Positions 1 through 8,475 of a stretch of DNA of 64,000 bases are shown in pieces. Within the stretch, counting starts at the first letter, position 1, and every line of letters starts with the position of its first letter. The stretch lies in NCBI RefSeq assembly GCF_002860255.1, contig NZ_PGVE01000004.1:17822-81821 (forward strand), written 5' to 3'. The translations under genes and the position numbers were made by a program. The DNA is from Neobacillus cucumis. GTDB lineage: Bacteria; Bacillota; Bacilli; Bacillales; Cytobacillaceae. Below the pieces are notes generated by a model, which saw only the letters and a program-made list of their open reading frames with translations, was not told where the DNA came from and searched no databases.

Positions 1-138
1 AAGGTCATCTTAGCTTGTGTAGCGTGCGGCTCGCGAAATTATTCGACAGCTAGCAAGGAAACACAAACAGAACGATTAGAATTAAAAAAGTTTTGTAAGA
101 CTTGTGCGACCCATACCATCCACCGGGAAACAAAATAA
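1..138 (+). CDS. rpmG: Ribosomal protein L33 (5' end outside window)
   Basis: This is the last 45 codons of a 50S subunit protein, cut by the window start and ending at TAA 136-138. Two CxxC pairs (CVAC and CKTC) identify the zinc-binding form of L33. The position directly before secE and nusG matches the rpmGB-secE-nusG order of Bacillus. It was read directly in frame 1 because it has no start codon inside the window. Confidence 0.9.
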   Translation, partial: KVILACVACGSRNYSTASKETQTERLELKKFCKTCATHTIHRETK

Positions 139-187
139 AGATAGATACTAGCACTGCCTACTTATGATTGTTGGGGGTTACGAAATA

Positions 188-370
188 ATGCAACGCATAA
201 CGAAATTCTTCAGTGATGTATTCCGTGAAATGAGAAAAGTTAGCTGGCCAAAACGCAGTGAATTAGTTCGTTCAACTGTTACAGTTCTAACAACTGTAGT
301 GTTTTTTGCAGCGTTTTTTGCCGTTCTAGATTTGGGGATTTCTAAATTGATTCGATTAATTCTTGAATAA
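188..370 (+). CDS. secE: Preprotein translocase subunit SecE
   Basis: A 60-residue single-span membrane protein that clamps SecY in the Sec translocon. The cytoplasmic amphipathic helix carries the conserved EMRKVSWPKRSEL stretch, followed by one hydrophobic segment at about residues 28-50. An upstream ATG at 164 would add eight residues, but ATG 188 has a G-rich ribosome binding site (171-175) at good spacing and gives the usual Bacillus length. It lies between rpmG and nusG; its partner secY is at 26835. Confidence 0.95.
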   Translation: MQRITKFFSDVFREMRKVSWPKRSELVRSTVTVLTTVVFFAAFFAVLDLGISKLIRLILE

Positions 371-393
371 TACGCTATCATTCATGGTATAAT
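363..393 (+). promoter_or_regulatory. Possible extended -10 promoter for nusG
   Basis: TATAAT at 388-393 is preceded by TG one base upstream (an extended -10). A TTGAAT at 363-368 could serve as a -35 but with a long 19-base spacer. Transcripts from here would pass through the hairpin at 425-444 before nusG. Confidence 0.45.
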
Positions 394-424
394 GGAAAAT
401 AATAAAGGAAATTTTATCTAAAAG

Positions 425-444
425 CCCGTATAAACGGGTTTTTT
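425..444 (+). terminator. Terminator-like hairpin between secE and nusG
   Basis: CCCGT (425-429) pairs with ACGGG (434-438) around a four-base loop and is followed by six T. The stem is short, so it may be a partial terminator that lowers expression of nusG relative to secE. Confidence 0.6.
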
Positions 445-533
445 AATTTGTCTTAAAACGGAATAATCAAGGTTCAAAGCCGTTGGACGCAATAAAAGGT
501 TGTTAAAATTTCGACAAAAAATGAGGGAGGGAC

Positions 534-547
534 GGACGATCTAGTCC
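534..547 (+). promoter_or_regulatory. Hairpin between the nusG Shine-Dalgarno and start codon
   Basis: A purine-rich ribosome binding site lies at 524-531, 22 bases before the ATG, which is too far. GGAC (534-537) can pair with GTCC (544-547) around a six-base loop. Folding this out leaves about eight bases between binding site and start codon, a normal distance. Confidence 0.45.
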
Positions 548-553
548 TCTTAA

Positions 554-1087
554 ATGGAAAAGAATTGGTATGTTGTTCATACTTACTCAGGTTATGAAAA
601 TAAAGTAAAAGCTAACTTAGAAAAAAGGGTAGAATCAATGGGCATGGCAGATAAAATATTCCGTGTTGTTGTGCCTGAAGAAGAAGAAACAGAAATCAAA
701 AACGGCAAAAAGAAGGTTGTCAAACGAAAGGTTTTCCCTGGTTATGTATTAGTTGAGTTAGTCATGACAGATGATTCTTGGTATGTCGTACGTAATACTC
801 CGGGTGTAACGGGATTCGTTGGCTCTGCAGGTTCCGGCTCCAAACCTACACCATTGCTTCCTGAGGAAGTCACCGTTTTACTTAAGCGTATGGGTGTAGA
901 AGAAATGCGTGTGGATGTGGATTATGAAATTGGAGAAACTGTCCGCGTGAAGGAAGGTCCTTTTGCTAACTTTACAGGGTCTATTGAAGAGATGGATAAA
1001 GACCGCGCCAAGCTTAAGGTTCTTGTCAATATGTTTGGCCGTGACACCCCGGTAGAACTTGATTTCACACAGATAGAAAAGCTATAA
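554..1087 (+). CDS. nusG: Transcription termination/antitermination factor NusG
   Basis: A 177-residue protein with an NGN domain at the N-terminus (starting MEKNWYVVHTYSGYE) and a C-terminal KOW domain (GETVRVKEGPFANFTGS). It binds the RNA polymerase clamp and in Bacillus promotes pausing. It follows secE as in other Firmicutes. The ribosome binding site is unusually far from the start (see the hairpin at 534-547). Confidence 0.97.
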   Translation: MEKNWYVVHTYSGYENKVKANLEKRVESMGMADKIFRVVVPEEEETEIKNGKKKVVKRKVFPGYVLVELVMTDDSWYVVRNTPGVTGFVGSAGSGSKPTPLLPEEVTVLLKRMGVEEMRVDVDYEIGETVRVKEGPFANFTGSIEEMDKDRAKLKVLVNMFGRDTPVELDFTQIEKL

Positions 1088-1132
1088 AGAACTCAATCTC
1101 AAAGAAAAAATAATCAGTTATTGTAAAAAAAC

Positions 1133-1161
1133 TTGAAATCATTTTTAAAAAATGTTAATAT
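1133..1161 (+). promoter_or_regulatory. Sigma-A promoter upstream of rplK
   Basis: TTGAAA (1133-1138), a 17-base spacer and TAATAT (1156-1161) make a good sigma-A promoter. About 140 bases of leader follow before rplK, with a possible hairpin between GGGAGG near 1245 and the CCC near 1262. Confidence 0.7.
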
Positions 1162-1300
1162 TTCATAGGTCAGTATGTCTCCGTTGTGAGGCTAGACTAA
1201 TGTTTAAGTTCTTTATGATTTTTATATAAAGACATATGATGAGTGGGAGGGTCTGAATAGTCCCTATTACCACATCACGGACTTTAAGGAGGTGTGTCTC

Positions 1301-1726
1301 GTGGCTAAAAAAGTAATTAAAGTCGTTAAATTACAAATCCCTGCTGGAAAAGCAAACCCAGCGCCGCCAGTTGGTCCTGCACTAGGTCAAGCAGGTGTTA
1401 ATATCATGGGATTCTGTAAAGAATTTAACGCTCGTACAGCAGATCAAGCTGGATTAATCATTCCTGTTGAAATTACGGTATTTGAAGACCGTTCATTTAC
1501 ATTTATTACGAAAACTCCTCCTGCTGCCGTTCTTTTAAAAGTAGCAGCTGGAATTCAGTCTGGTTCAGGTGAACCTAATCGTAATAAAGTAGCAACAGTA
1601 AAGCGTGATAAAGTACGCGAGATTGCGGAACAAAAAATGCCTGACCTTAACGCAGCTAGCGTTGAAGCAGCAATGCGCATGGTTGAAGGTACTGCACGCA
1701 GCATGGGTATCGTTATCGAAGACTAA
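1301..1726 (+). CDS. rplK: Ribosomal protein L11
   Basis: A 141-residue protein of the GTPase-associated centre of the 50S subunit, needed for translation factor function and the stringent response. The N-terminal [13 protein letters not shown] segment is diagnostic. An upstream TTG-type start at 1292 lies inside the ribosome binding site, so GTG 1301, nine bases after AAGGAGG (1286-1292), is the start. It begins the L11-L1-L10-L12 group. Confidence 0.96.
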   Translation: MAKKVIKVVKLQIPAGKANPAPPVGPALGQAGVNIMGFCKEFNARTADQAGLIIPVEITVFEDRSFTFITKTPPAAVLLKVAAGIQSGSGEPNRNKVATVKRDKVREIAEQKMPDLNAASVEAAMRMVEGTARSMGIVIED

Positions 1727-1757
1727 TCCATGTAAAAGTTTATTGTTGAAATGAAGG

Positions 1758-1792
1758 GGTTGCGTAGCTGAATGTTCACTCGCAACCTTTTT
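1758..1792 (+). terminator. Hairpin with T-run between rplK and rplA
   Basis: GGTTGCG (1758-1764) pairs with CGCAACC (1781-1787), followed by five T. It lies inside the operon, so it probably attenuates rather than ends transcription. Confidence 0.7.
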
Positions 1793-1838
1793 CGTGGGAG
1801 AATAATTCGCTAAAACCACATTCTAGGAGGAAATAAAA

Positions 1839-2537
1839 ATGGCTAAAAAAGGTAAAAAGTATTTAGAAGCTGCTAAGCTTGTAGATAGCTTAAAAGCATA
1901 TCCAATTGCAGAAGCAATTGATCTTGCTAAAAAAACAAGCTTTACAAAATTTGATGCAACTCTTGAAGTGGCTTTCCGTTTAGGTGTTGACCCTAAGAAA
2001 GCTGACCAGCAAATCCGTGGTGCAGTTGTGCTTCCAAATGGAACTGGTAAAACTCAACGCGTATTAGTATTCGCGAAGGGTGAAAAGGTGAAAGAAGCTG
2101 AAGCAGCAGGTGCTGATTATGTAGGTGATTCTGAATACATCAACAAAATCCAACAAGGTTGGTTCGATTTTGATGTAATCGTAGCAACTCCTGACATGAT
2201 GGGTGAAGTTGGTAAGATTGGACGTGTATTAGGACCTAAAGGCTTAATGCCAAACCCTAAAACTGGTACTGTTACATTTGATGTTACAAGAGCAATCAAT
2301 GAAATCAAAGCAGGTAAAGTTGAATACCGTGTAGACAAGTCTGGTAACATTCATGTCCCTATCGGTAAAGCATCTTTTGAAAACGAAAAGTTAGTTGAAA
2401 ACTTCAACACTATTTTCGAAACAATGCTTAAAGTTAAGCCTTCAGCTGCAAAAGGTACTTATATGAAGAACGTAACCGTTTCTTCAACAATGGGACCTGG
2501 CGTAAAGATAGACCCTTCTACTGTTGCAGCGAAGTAA
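1839..2537 (+). CDS. rplA: Ribosomal protein L1
   Basis: A 232-residue protein of the L1 stalk on the 50S subunit, which helps release deacylated tRNA from the E site. Typical L1 stretches are LPNGTGKT and [23 protein letters not shown] lies eight bases before the ATG. In other bacteria L1 is also a translational repressor of its own operon; no target site was recognised here. Confidence 0.97.
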   Translation: MAKKGKKYLEAAKLVDSLKAYPIAEAIDLAKKTSFTKFDATLEVAFRLGVDPKKADQQIRGAVVLPNGTGKTQRVLVFAKGEKVKEAEAAGADYVGDSEYINKIQQGWFDFDVIVATPDMMGEVGKIGRVLGPKGLMPNPKTGTVTFDVTRAINEIKAGKVEYRVDKSGNIHVPIGKASFENEKLVENFNTIFETMLKVKPSAAKGTYMKNVTVSSTMGPGVKIDPSTVAAK

Positions 2538-2548
2538 TTAATTACCAA

Positions 2549-2577
2549 TTGACAATCTAGGGTATATTTTATATAAT
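2549..2577 (+). promoter_or_regulatory. Strong sigma-A promoter for rplJL
   Basis: TTGACA (2549-2554), a 17-base spacer and TATAAT (2572-2577) match the consensus exactly. It drives the leader RNA before rplJ. Confidence 0.88.
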
Positions 2578-2589
2578 CTATTTTGTTGT

Positions 2590-2728
2590 TTAAAATAAAA
2601 CATTTGTACTGTAGACAGCAGGTGCGATTTGATCGCTTAATTTCCTGCCGAGGTAGAGCGATATAGAATTGGCTGATTATTCAGCTGTTGTATACTGCCT
2701 CCATGTCTCGATTGATGTGGAGGTTTTT
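2590..2728 (+). ncRNA. L10 leader RNA with attenuator
   Basis: The roughly 190-base untranslated leader of rplJ has several paired segments and ends in a clear intrinsic terminator: CCTCCA (2698-2703) pairs with TGGAGG (2718-2723), then five T (2724-2728). Position and layout match the L10 leader of Bacillus, to which L10(L12)4 binds to reduce its own synthesis. The 5' part was assigned by position, not by alignment. Confidence 0.75.
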
Positions 2729-2771
2729 ACTTGCCTGGTATAAATGTAGATAATCTACAGGAGGTGTAAAG

Positions 2772-3272
2772 ATGAGCAGTGTAATCGAACTAAAGAAACA
2801 ATTAGTTGACGAAATTACTGATAAGTTAAAAGCAAGTGTATCAACTGTCGTTGTTGATTACCGTGGTCTTTCAGTTGCAGAAGTAACTGAACTTCGTAAA
2901 CAACTTCGTGAAGCAGGCGTTGAATTTAAAGTTTATAAAAACTCAATGGTACGCCGTGCAGCTGAAGCAGCTGAGCTTTCTGGCTTAAACGAAGCATTAA
3001 CTGGTCCAAACGCAATTGCGTTCAGTACTGAAGATGTAGTAGCACCAGCTAAAATCTTGAATGACTTTGCGAAAAAACATGAGGCACTTGAGCTTAAAGC
3101 GGGTGTAATCGAAGGAAACGTCGCAACGGCTGATGAGATTAAAGCTCTTGCTGATCTACCATCACGCGAAGGCTTGCTTTCTATGCTACTCAGCGTACTA
3201 CAAGCTCCAATTCGCAATCTTGCCCTTGCTGCAAAAGCAGTGGCAGACCAAAAAGAAGAACAAGGCGCGTAA
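2772..3272 (+). CDS. rplJ: Ribosomal protein L10
   Basis: A 166-residue protein that anchors the L7/L12 dimers to 23S rRNA at the base of the stalk. The N-terminal domain contains [18 protein letters not shown] and [12 protein letters not shown]; the C-terminal alpha helix is the docking site for L12. It is followed by rplL after 59 bases and is likely autoregulated through its leader. Confidence 0.97.
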   Translation: MSSVIELKKQLVDEITDKLKASVSTVVVDYRGLSVAEVTELRKQLREAGVEFKVYKNSMVRRAAEAAELSGLNEALTGPNAIAFSTEDVVAPAKILNDFAKKHEALELKAGVIEGNVATADEIKALADLPSREGLLSMLLSVLQAPIRNLALAAKAVADQKEEQGA

Positions 3273-3331
3273 GCTAACGCTAACAGCCTAACAAAATAAA
3301 ACGTAACGAAAACTAAGGAGGAAACTTAATC

Positions 3332-3694
3332 ATGACTAAAGAACAAATCATTGAAGCAGTTAAATCTATGACTGTTTTAGAACTTAACGATCTTGTAAAA
3401 GCAATCGAAGAAGAATTCGGCGTAACTGCTGCTGCTCCTGTAGCAATGGTAGGCGGAGCTGGAGCTGCTGCTGTTGAAGAGCAAACTGAATTTGATGTAA
3501 TCCTAGCTAGCGCTGGCGATCAAAAAATCAAAGTTATCAAGGTTGTACGTGAAATCACTGGTCTTGGTCTTAAAGAAGCAAAAGACCTTGTTGATAACAC
3601 TCCAAAAGCAATTAAAGAAGGCGTTGCTAAAGAAGAAGCTGAAGCAATCAAAGCTAAGCTTGATGAAGTTGGAGCTAACGTTGAAGTTAAGTAA
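3332..3694 (+). CDS. rplL: Ribosomal protein L7/L12
   Basis: A 120-residue acidic stalk protein that recruits and activates translation GTPases. It has an N-terminal dimerisation helix pair, an Ala/Gly-rich hinge at about residues 34-51, and the globular C-terminal domain with [26 protein letters not shown] precedes the ATG, and a terminator follows at 3709. Confidence 0.98.
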   Translation: MTKEQIIEAVKSMTVLELNDLVKAIEEEFGVTAAAPVAMVGGAGAAAVEEQTEFDVILASAGDQKIKVIKVVREITGLGLKEAKDLVDNTPKAIKEGVAKEEAEAIKAKLDEVGANVEVK

Positions 3695-3708
3695 TTCTAC
3701 TATAAAAA

Positions 3709-3737
3709 AGCTCGCTGCATAAGCGGGCTTTTTTTGG
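3709..3737 (+). terminator. Intrinsic terminator after rplL
   Basis: An AGCTCGC arm pairs with GCGGGCT (one G-T pair) around a seven-base loop and is followed by a T-run of seven. Confidence 0.85.
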
Positions 3738-3793
3738 CTTAACTTAAAATGTTAGAGAACCCTCGTTATTAAAATCTTAACTTAATAACTGAT

Positions 3794-3824
3794 TAGCTCC
3801 GCGCCTATGGGCGTTTCCGCTTTT
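3794..3824 (+). repeat. Miniature relic of the rpoB-rpoC type repeat
   Basis: The ends TAGCTCC-GCGC and GCGTTTCCGCTTTT resemble the two ends of the palindromic element at 8316-8432, but with almost no centre. It lies just before the ribosome binding site of the next gene. Confidence 0.4.
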
Positions 3825-3845
3825 AATTCTCCGGAGGTGAGTCTA

Positions 3846-4445
3846 TTGTCCGAACACTACTATTCTCGAACTCAGAAGGTTGAAAGTGACCCGAAATATT
3901 GGGATTATAAATTGCGAAATCATTCCTTTCGCTTTAAGACTGATAACGGTGTGTTTTCAAAAAGAGAAGTAGATTTTGGCTCACGTTTACTCATAGAGTC
4001 TTTTATGATGCCAGACGTTGAAGGACATGTTCTTGATGTAGGCTGTGGTTATGGACCGATTGGTTTATCAATTGCAAAAGAATTTAGTAACCGCTACGTT
4101 CATATGGTAGATGTAAATGAGCGGGCCATCGAGTTAGCGAAAGAAAATGCCTCTATAAATCATATTACGAATGTTGATATTTATGTAAGCGACCGCTTAT
4201 TAAATGTTAAAGGTGATATTTTCGCGGCCATATTAACAAATCCGCCGATTAGAGCAGGTAAACAGATTGTTCATGATATTTTTGAACAAAGCTATGAGCA
4301 TCTTGCACAGAATGGCGAGCTATGGGTCGTTATTCAAAAGAAACAAGGTGCACCGTCTGCGCTTGAAAAATTAAAAACCCTATTTTCTAATGTCGAGACA
4401 GTTGACAAATCCAAAGGTTATTTTATTTTTAAAGCAACAAAATAG
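3846..4445 (+). CDS. ybxB: Class I SAM-dependent rRNA guanine methyltransferase family (YbxB/RsmC-like)
   Basis: A 199-residue methyltransferase. Motif I is VLDVGCGYGPIGLSIA and the catalytic motif is NPPI, as in N2-guanine RNA methyltransferases such as RsmC. The start is TTG 3846, eight bases after GGAGG (3833-3837); it gives MSEHYYS, the same N-terminus as B. subtilis YbxB. A longer reading from 3807 is possible but lacks a binding site. The substrate is inferred from the family. It sits between rplL and rpoB as in Bacillus. Confidence 0.88.
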   Translation: MSEHYYSRTQKVESDPKYWDYKLRNHSFRFKTDNGVFSKREVDFGSRLLIESFMMPDVEGHVLDVGCGYGPIGLSIAKEFSNRYVHMVDVNERAIELAKENASINHITNVDIYVSDRLLNVKGDIFAAILTNPPIRAGKQIVHDIFEQSYEHLAQNGELWVVIQKKQGAPSALEKLKTLFSNVETVDKSKGYFIFKATK

Positions 4446-4474
4446 TTGACTCGAATTTGTCGTTGTGATAGCAT
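4446..4474 (+). promoter_or_regulatory. Probable promoter for rpoBC
   Basis: TTGACT (4446-4451) and TAGCAT (4469-4474) are spaced by 17 bases, with an extended TG one base before the -10. An A/T hairpin with GGTTTTT (4589-4595) and AAAAACC (4601-4607), followed by a T-rich stretch, lies in the leader and may attenuate. Confidence 0.6.
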
Positions 4475-4699
4475 TATAAAATGCCATCATAATAATTTCC
4501 GAATTATTCCTAAAAAAACTTATTTCTAAGTATAAAAACGGCATAAGAAGGAAATGATGACAAAATAATAATCAAAATGTGAAAATGTGGTTTTTGAGTA
4601 AAAAACCCTTTTTCTTTTTGTCTAATTGGTGGAGTCTTTGATTCTGCTATTAGACGTAATAGATTTATTAAAAAACGCTTGATTTGAGGGGTGAATCAG

Positions 4700-7600
4700 T
4701 TGACAGGTCAACTAGTTCAGTATGGACGACACCGCCAACGTAGAAGTTACGCACGAATCAGTGAAGTTTTAGAATTACCAAATCTCATTGAAATCCAAAC
4801 CTCATCTTATCAATGGTTTCTAGATGAGGGATTACGTGAAATGTTTCAGGATATTTCACCAATTGAGGACTTTACTGGTAACCTATCACTGGAATTTATT
4901 GATTACAGCCTTGGCGATCCAAAGTATTCTGTTGAAGAATCGAAAGAACGGGACGTTACATATTCTGCTCCATTACGTGTAAAAGTACGTCTTGTAAACA
5001 AAGAAACAGGTGAAGTAAAAGACCAAGATGTATTTATGGGTGATTTTCCTTTAATGACAGAAACAGGTACATTTGTCATTAATGGGGCAGAACGCGTTAT
5101 TGTATCACAGTTAGTGCGTTCACCGAGCGTTTACTTTAGTGGAAAACTTGATAAAAATGGCAAGAAAGGATTTACTGCTACAGTAATTCCGAACCGCGGC
5201 GCTTGGCTGGAGTATGAAACAGATGCCAAAGATGTCGTATATGTAAGAATAGATCGTACTCGGAAACTGCCCGTTACGGTTCTTTTGCGTGCATTAGGCT
5301 TCGGCTCCGATCAAGAAATCATTGAATTGATTGGAGATAACGAGTACATCCGCAATACCCTGGAGAAGGATAACACAGAGGGTGTTGACAAAGCACTTTT
5401 AGAAATTTATGAGCGTCTTCGCCCAGGCGAACCGCCTACAGTTGATAACGCAAAGAGTTTATTAGTGTCTCGTTTCTTTGACCCTAAGCGTTATGATTTA
5501 GCGAATGTGGGACGTTACAAAATTAATAAAAAGCTTCATATTAAAAATCGCTTATTCAACCAACGGTTAGCAGAAACACTTGCTGATTCTGAAACTGGTG
5601 AAATCATTGCTGAAAAAGGAACCCTTCTCGATAGAAGAAACCTTGACAGAATTATTCCTGCCCTTGAAAAGGATATCAATTTCAGAGGCTATAATCCTGT
5701 TGGCGGTGTAGTAGAGGATGAAATCATCCTTCAAGGCATTAAGATTTATGCTCCTGGCGATGAAAATGAAAAAGTTATTAATGTATTAGGTAATGCATAT
5801 GTTGCAGAGCCAATTAAAAATATTACACCGGCTGATATCATTGCATCAATTAGCTACTTCTTCAATTTATTACATGGAGTAGGCGATACAGATGATATCG
5901 ACCATTTAGGTAACAGACGTCTTCGTTCTGTTGGTGAACTATTGCAGAATCAATTCCGGATTGGATTGTCCCGTATGGAACGTGTTGTCCGTGAAAGAAT
6001 GTCTATCCAAGATACTGCAACCATTACACCACAGCAATTGATCAATATTCGTCCGGTAATTGCCTCAATTAAAGAGTTCTTCGGAAGCTCGCAATTATCG
6101 CAGTTCATGGACCAAACCAATCCGCTTGCAGAATTAACTCACAAGCGACGCCTATCAGCATTAGGACCTGGTGGTTTAACACGTGAACGTGCTGGGATGG
6201 AAGTACGTGACGTACACTACTCCCACTATGGACGTATGTGTCCAATTGAAACGCCTGAAGGTCCAAACATCGGTTTGATCAACTCGCTATCATCATATGC
6301 GAAGGTAAATCGTTTTGGTTTTATTGAAACACCATATCGTCGTGTTGACCCAGATACCGGTAAGGTTACAAGCCGAATCGATTACCTGACTGCGGATGAA
6401 GAAGATAACTATGTAGTAGCCCAGGCGAACTCTCGTCTTGGAGATGACGGTGCCTTCCTCGATGAAGAGGTAGTAGCTCGTTTCCGTGGTGAAAACACGG
6501 TTGTAAAACGCGAACGCATCGACTACATGGATGTATCACCGAAACAGGTAGTATCTGCAGCGACAGCGTGTATTCCGTTCCTTGAAAATGATGACTCTAA
6601 CCGCGCCTTGATGGGTGCGAACATGCAGCGTCAAGCGGTTCCTTTAATGCAGCCAGAAGCGCCAAGAGTTGGTACTGGTATGGAATATGTATCAGGAAAA
6701 GACTCCGGTGCCGCTGTTATCTGTAAGGAAGATGGTATTGTTGAGCATGTTGAGGCTCGTGAAGTTTGGGTACGTCAAGTTAAAGAAGTAGATGGCCAAG
6801 AAGTAAAAGGCGATCTTAGAAAATATCGTTTATTGAAATTTATCCGTTCTAACCAGGGTACTTGCTATAACCAACGTCCAATTGTGGCAGTTGGCAACCG
6901 AGTGAAAAAAGGTGAGATTTTAGCAGACGGTCCTTCCATGGAATTAGGAGAGTTAGCGCTTGGGCGTAACGTTCTTGTTGCCTTCATGACATGGGATGGT
7001 TATAACTATGAAGATGCTATCATTATGAGTGAACGTCTTGTTAAAGATGATGTCTATACTTCTATTCATATTGAAGAATATGAATCAGAATCTCGTGATA
7101 CAAAGCTAGGACCTGAGGAAATTACCCGTGATATACCAAACGTTGGGGAAGATGCTCTTCGTAACTTGGATGAACGCGGTATTATCCGTACAGGTGCCGA
7201 AGTAAAAGATGGCGATCTGCTTGTTGGTAAGGTAACACCAAAGGGTGTAACAGAATTAACAGCTGAAGAACGTCTCCTTCACGCAATTTTTGGTGAAAAA
7301 GCTCGCGAAGTCCGCGATACATCACTAAGAGTTCCGCATGGCGGCGGCGGTATCGTCCATGATGTTAAAGTCTTTAACCGTGAAGATGGAGATGAACTGC
7401 CACCAGGTGTAAACCAGCTTGTTCGTGTTTATATCGTTCAAAAACGTAAGATTCATCAAGGTGATAAAATGGCGGGACGTCACGGTAACAAAGGGGTTAT
7501 CTCACGGATTCTTCCGGAAGAAGATATGCCTTATTTACCAGACGGTACACCGGTTGATATCATGTTAAACCCATTAGGGGTACCATCTCGTATGAATATC

Positions 7601-8260
7601 GGTCAGGTACTTGAACTCCATCTAGGTATGGCAGCAAGATACCTCAACATTCATGTTGCAACGCCAGTATTTGACGGTGCTCGTGAAGAAGATGTTTGGG
7701 GTACGATTGAAGAAGCAGGTATGGCTCGCGATGCTAAAACTGTTCTGTATGATGGCCGCTCAGGAGAACCGTTTGATAACCGTGTATCAGTCGGAGTCAT
7801 GTATATGATTAAACTGGCACACATGGTTGACGATAAACTCCATGCGCGTTCTACTGGACCATACTCACTTGTTACACAGCAGCCATTGGGCGGTAAAGCT
7901 CAATTCGGTGGCCAGCGTTTCGGTGAGATGGAGGTTTGGGCACTTGAGGCATACGGTGCAGCCTATACGCTTCAAGAAATCCTAACTGTTAAATCAGACG
8001 ACGTTGTTGGTCGTGTGAAAACATATGAGGCTATTGTAAAGGGTGAAAATGTACCGGAGCCAGGTGTTCCTGAATCATTCAAAGTATTAATTAAAGAACT
8101 TCAAAGCTTAGGTATGGATGTAAAAATTCTTTCTGGTGATGAAGAAGAAATTGAAATGCGCGATATGGAAGATGAAGATGACTTACAACAAGTTGACACA
8201 TTAAACATCGTGCCAGATGCACCAAACTTTGAATCTGAAAAAGTAGGATCAAAAGAGTAA
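4700..8260 (+). CDS. rpoB: RNA polymerase beta subunit
   Basis: An 1186-residue core enzyme subunit. The start is TTG 4700 ([15 protein letters not shown]), the same start as in B. subtilis; GTG 4691 lies within the binding site. The rifampicin region [20 protein letters not shown] is wild type at the usual resistance positions. The DNA- and RNA-contacting stretches [12 protein letters not shown] and [20 protein letters not shown] are intact. It is followed by rpoC after a 215-base gap that holds a palindromic repeat, which is longer than usual. Confidence 0.98.
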   Translation: MTGQLVQYGRHRQRRSYARISEVLELPNLIEIQTSSYQWFLDEGLREMFQDISPIEDFTGNLSLEFIDYSLGDPKYSVEESKERDVTYSAPLRVKVRLVNKETGEVKDQDVFMGDFPLMTETGTFVINGAERVIVSQLVRSPSVYFSGKLDKNGKKGFTATVIPNRGAWLEYETDAKDVVYVRIDRTRKLPVTVLLRALGFGSDQEIIELIGDNEYIRNTLEKDNTEGVDKALLEIYERLRPGEPPTVDNAKSLLVSRFFDPKRYDLANVGRYKINKKLHIKNRLFNQRLAETLADSETGEIIAEKGTLLDRRNLDRIIPALEKDINFRGYNPVGGVVEDEIILQGIKIYAPGDENEKVINVLGNAYVAEPIKNITPADIIASISYFFNLLHGVGDTDDIDHLGNRRLRSVGELLQNQFRIGLSRMERVVRERMSIQDTATITPQQLINIRPVIASIKEFFGSSQLSQFMDQTNPLAELTHKRRLSALGPGGLTRERAGMEVRDVHYSHYGRMCPIETPEGPNIGLINSLSSYAKVNRFGFIETPYRRVDPDTGKVTSRIDYLTADEEDNYVVAQANSRLGDDGAFLDEEVVARFRGENTVVKRERIDYMDVSPKQVVSAATACIPFLENDDSNRALMGANMQRQAVPLMQPEAPRVGTGMEYVSGKDSGAAVICKEDGIVEHVEAREVWVRQVKEVDGQEVKGDLRKYRLLKFIRSNQGTCYNQRPIVAVGNRVKKGEILADGPSMELGELALGRNVLVAFMTWDGYNYEDAIIMSERLVKDDVYTSIHIEEYESESRDTKLGPEEITRDIPNVGEDALRNLDERGIIRTGAEVKDGDLLVGKVTPKGVTELTAEERLLHAIFGEKAREVRDTSLRVPHGGGGIVHDVKVFNREDGDELPPGVNQLVRVYIVQKRKIHQGDKMAGRHGNKGVISRILPEEDMPYLPDGTPVDIMLNPLGVPSRMNIGQVLELHLGMAARYLNIHVATPVFDGAREEDVWGTIEEAGMARDAKTVLYDGRSGEPFDNRVSVGVMYMIKLAHMVDDKLHARSTGPYSLVTQQPLGGKAQFGGQRFGEMEVWALEAYGAAYTLQEILTVKSDDVVGRVKTYEAIVKGENVPEPGVPESFKVLIKELQSLGMDVKILSGDEEEIEMRDMEDEDDLQQVDTLNIVPDAPNFESEKVGSKE

Positions 8261-8266
8261 TTTTTT

Positions 8267-8432
8267 GAGCTGCAGCGCACGGGAGTCCGTTCGCTCCGGC
8301 TTTGATAAGATTGTCTAGCTGCAGCGCACAGCCCCTCGAGGTCGTAAGCTAAAATCATCCAGAAGGCAAAAAACGCCTTTCGGCTGATTTCGTCTTACGC
8401 TGGTCGGGGCTAAGACGTGCGCTTCCGCTTTT
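8267..8432 (+). repeat. Palindromic intergenic repeat between rpoB and rpoC
   Basis: The core at 8316-8432 folds into a long hairpin: GCGCAC (8324-8329) with GTGCGC (8417-8422), AGCCCC (8330-8335) with GGGGCT (8406-8411), CGTAAG (8343-8348) with CTTACG (8394-8399), and an inner AAGGC/GCCTT. A partial second copy of one end, AGCTGCAGCGCAC, lies at 8268-8280. It looks like a dispersed non-coding element of the kind scattered in Bacillaceae genomes. No open reading frame lies in it. Confidence 0.7.
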
Positions 8433-8475
8433 CTAATAAGGGTAAAACCTGGATATCGAAAGGGAGGTAGGCCCC

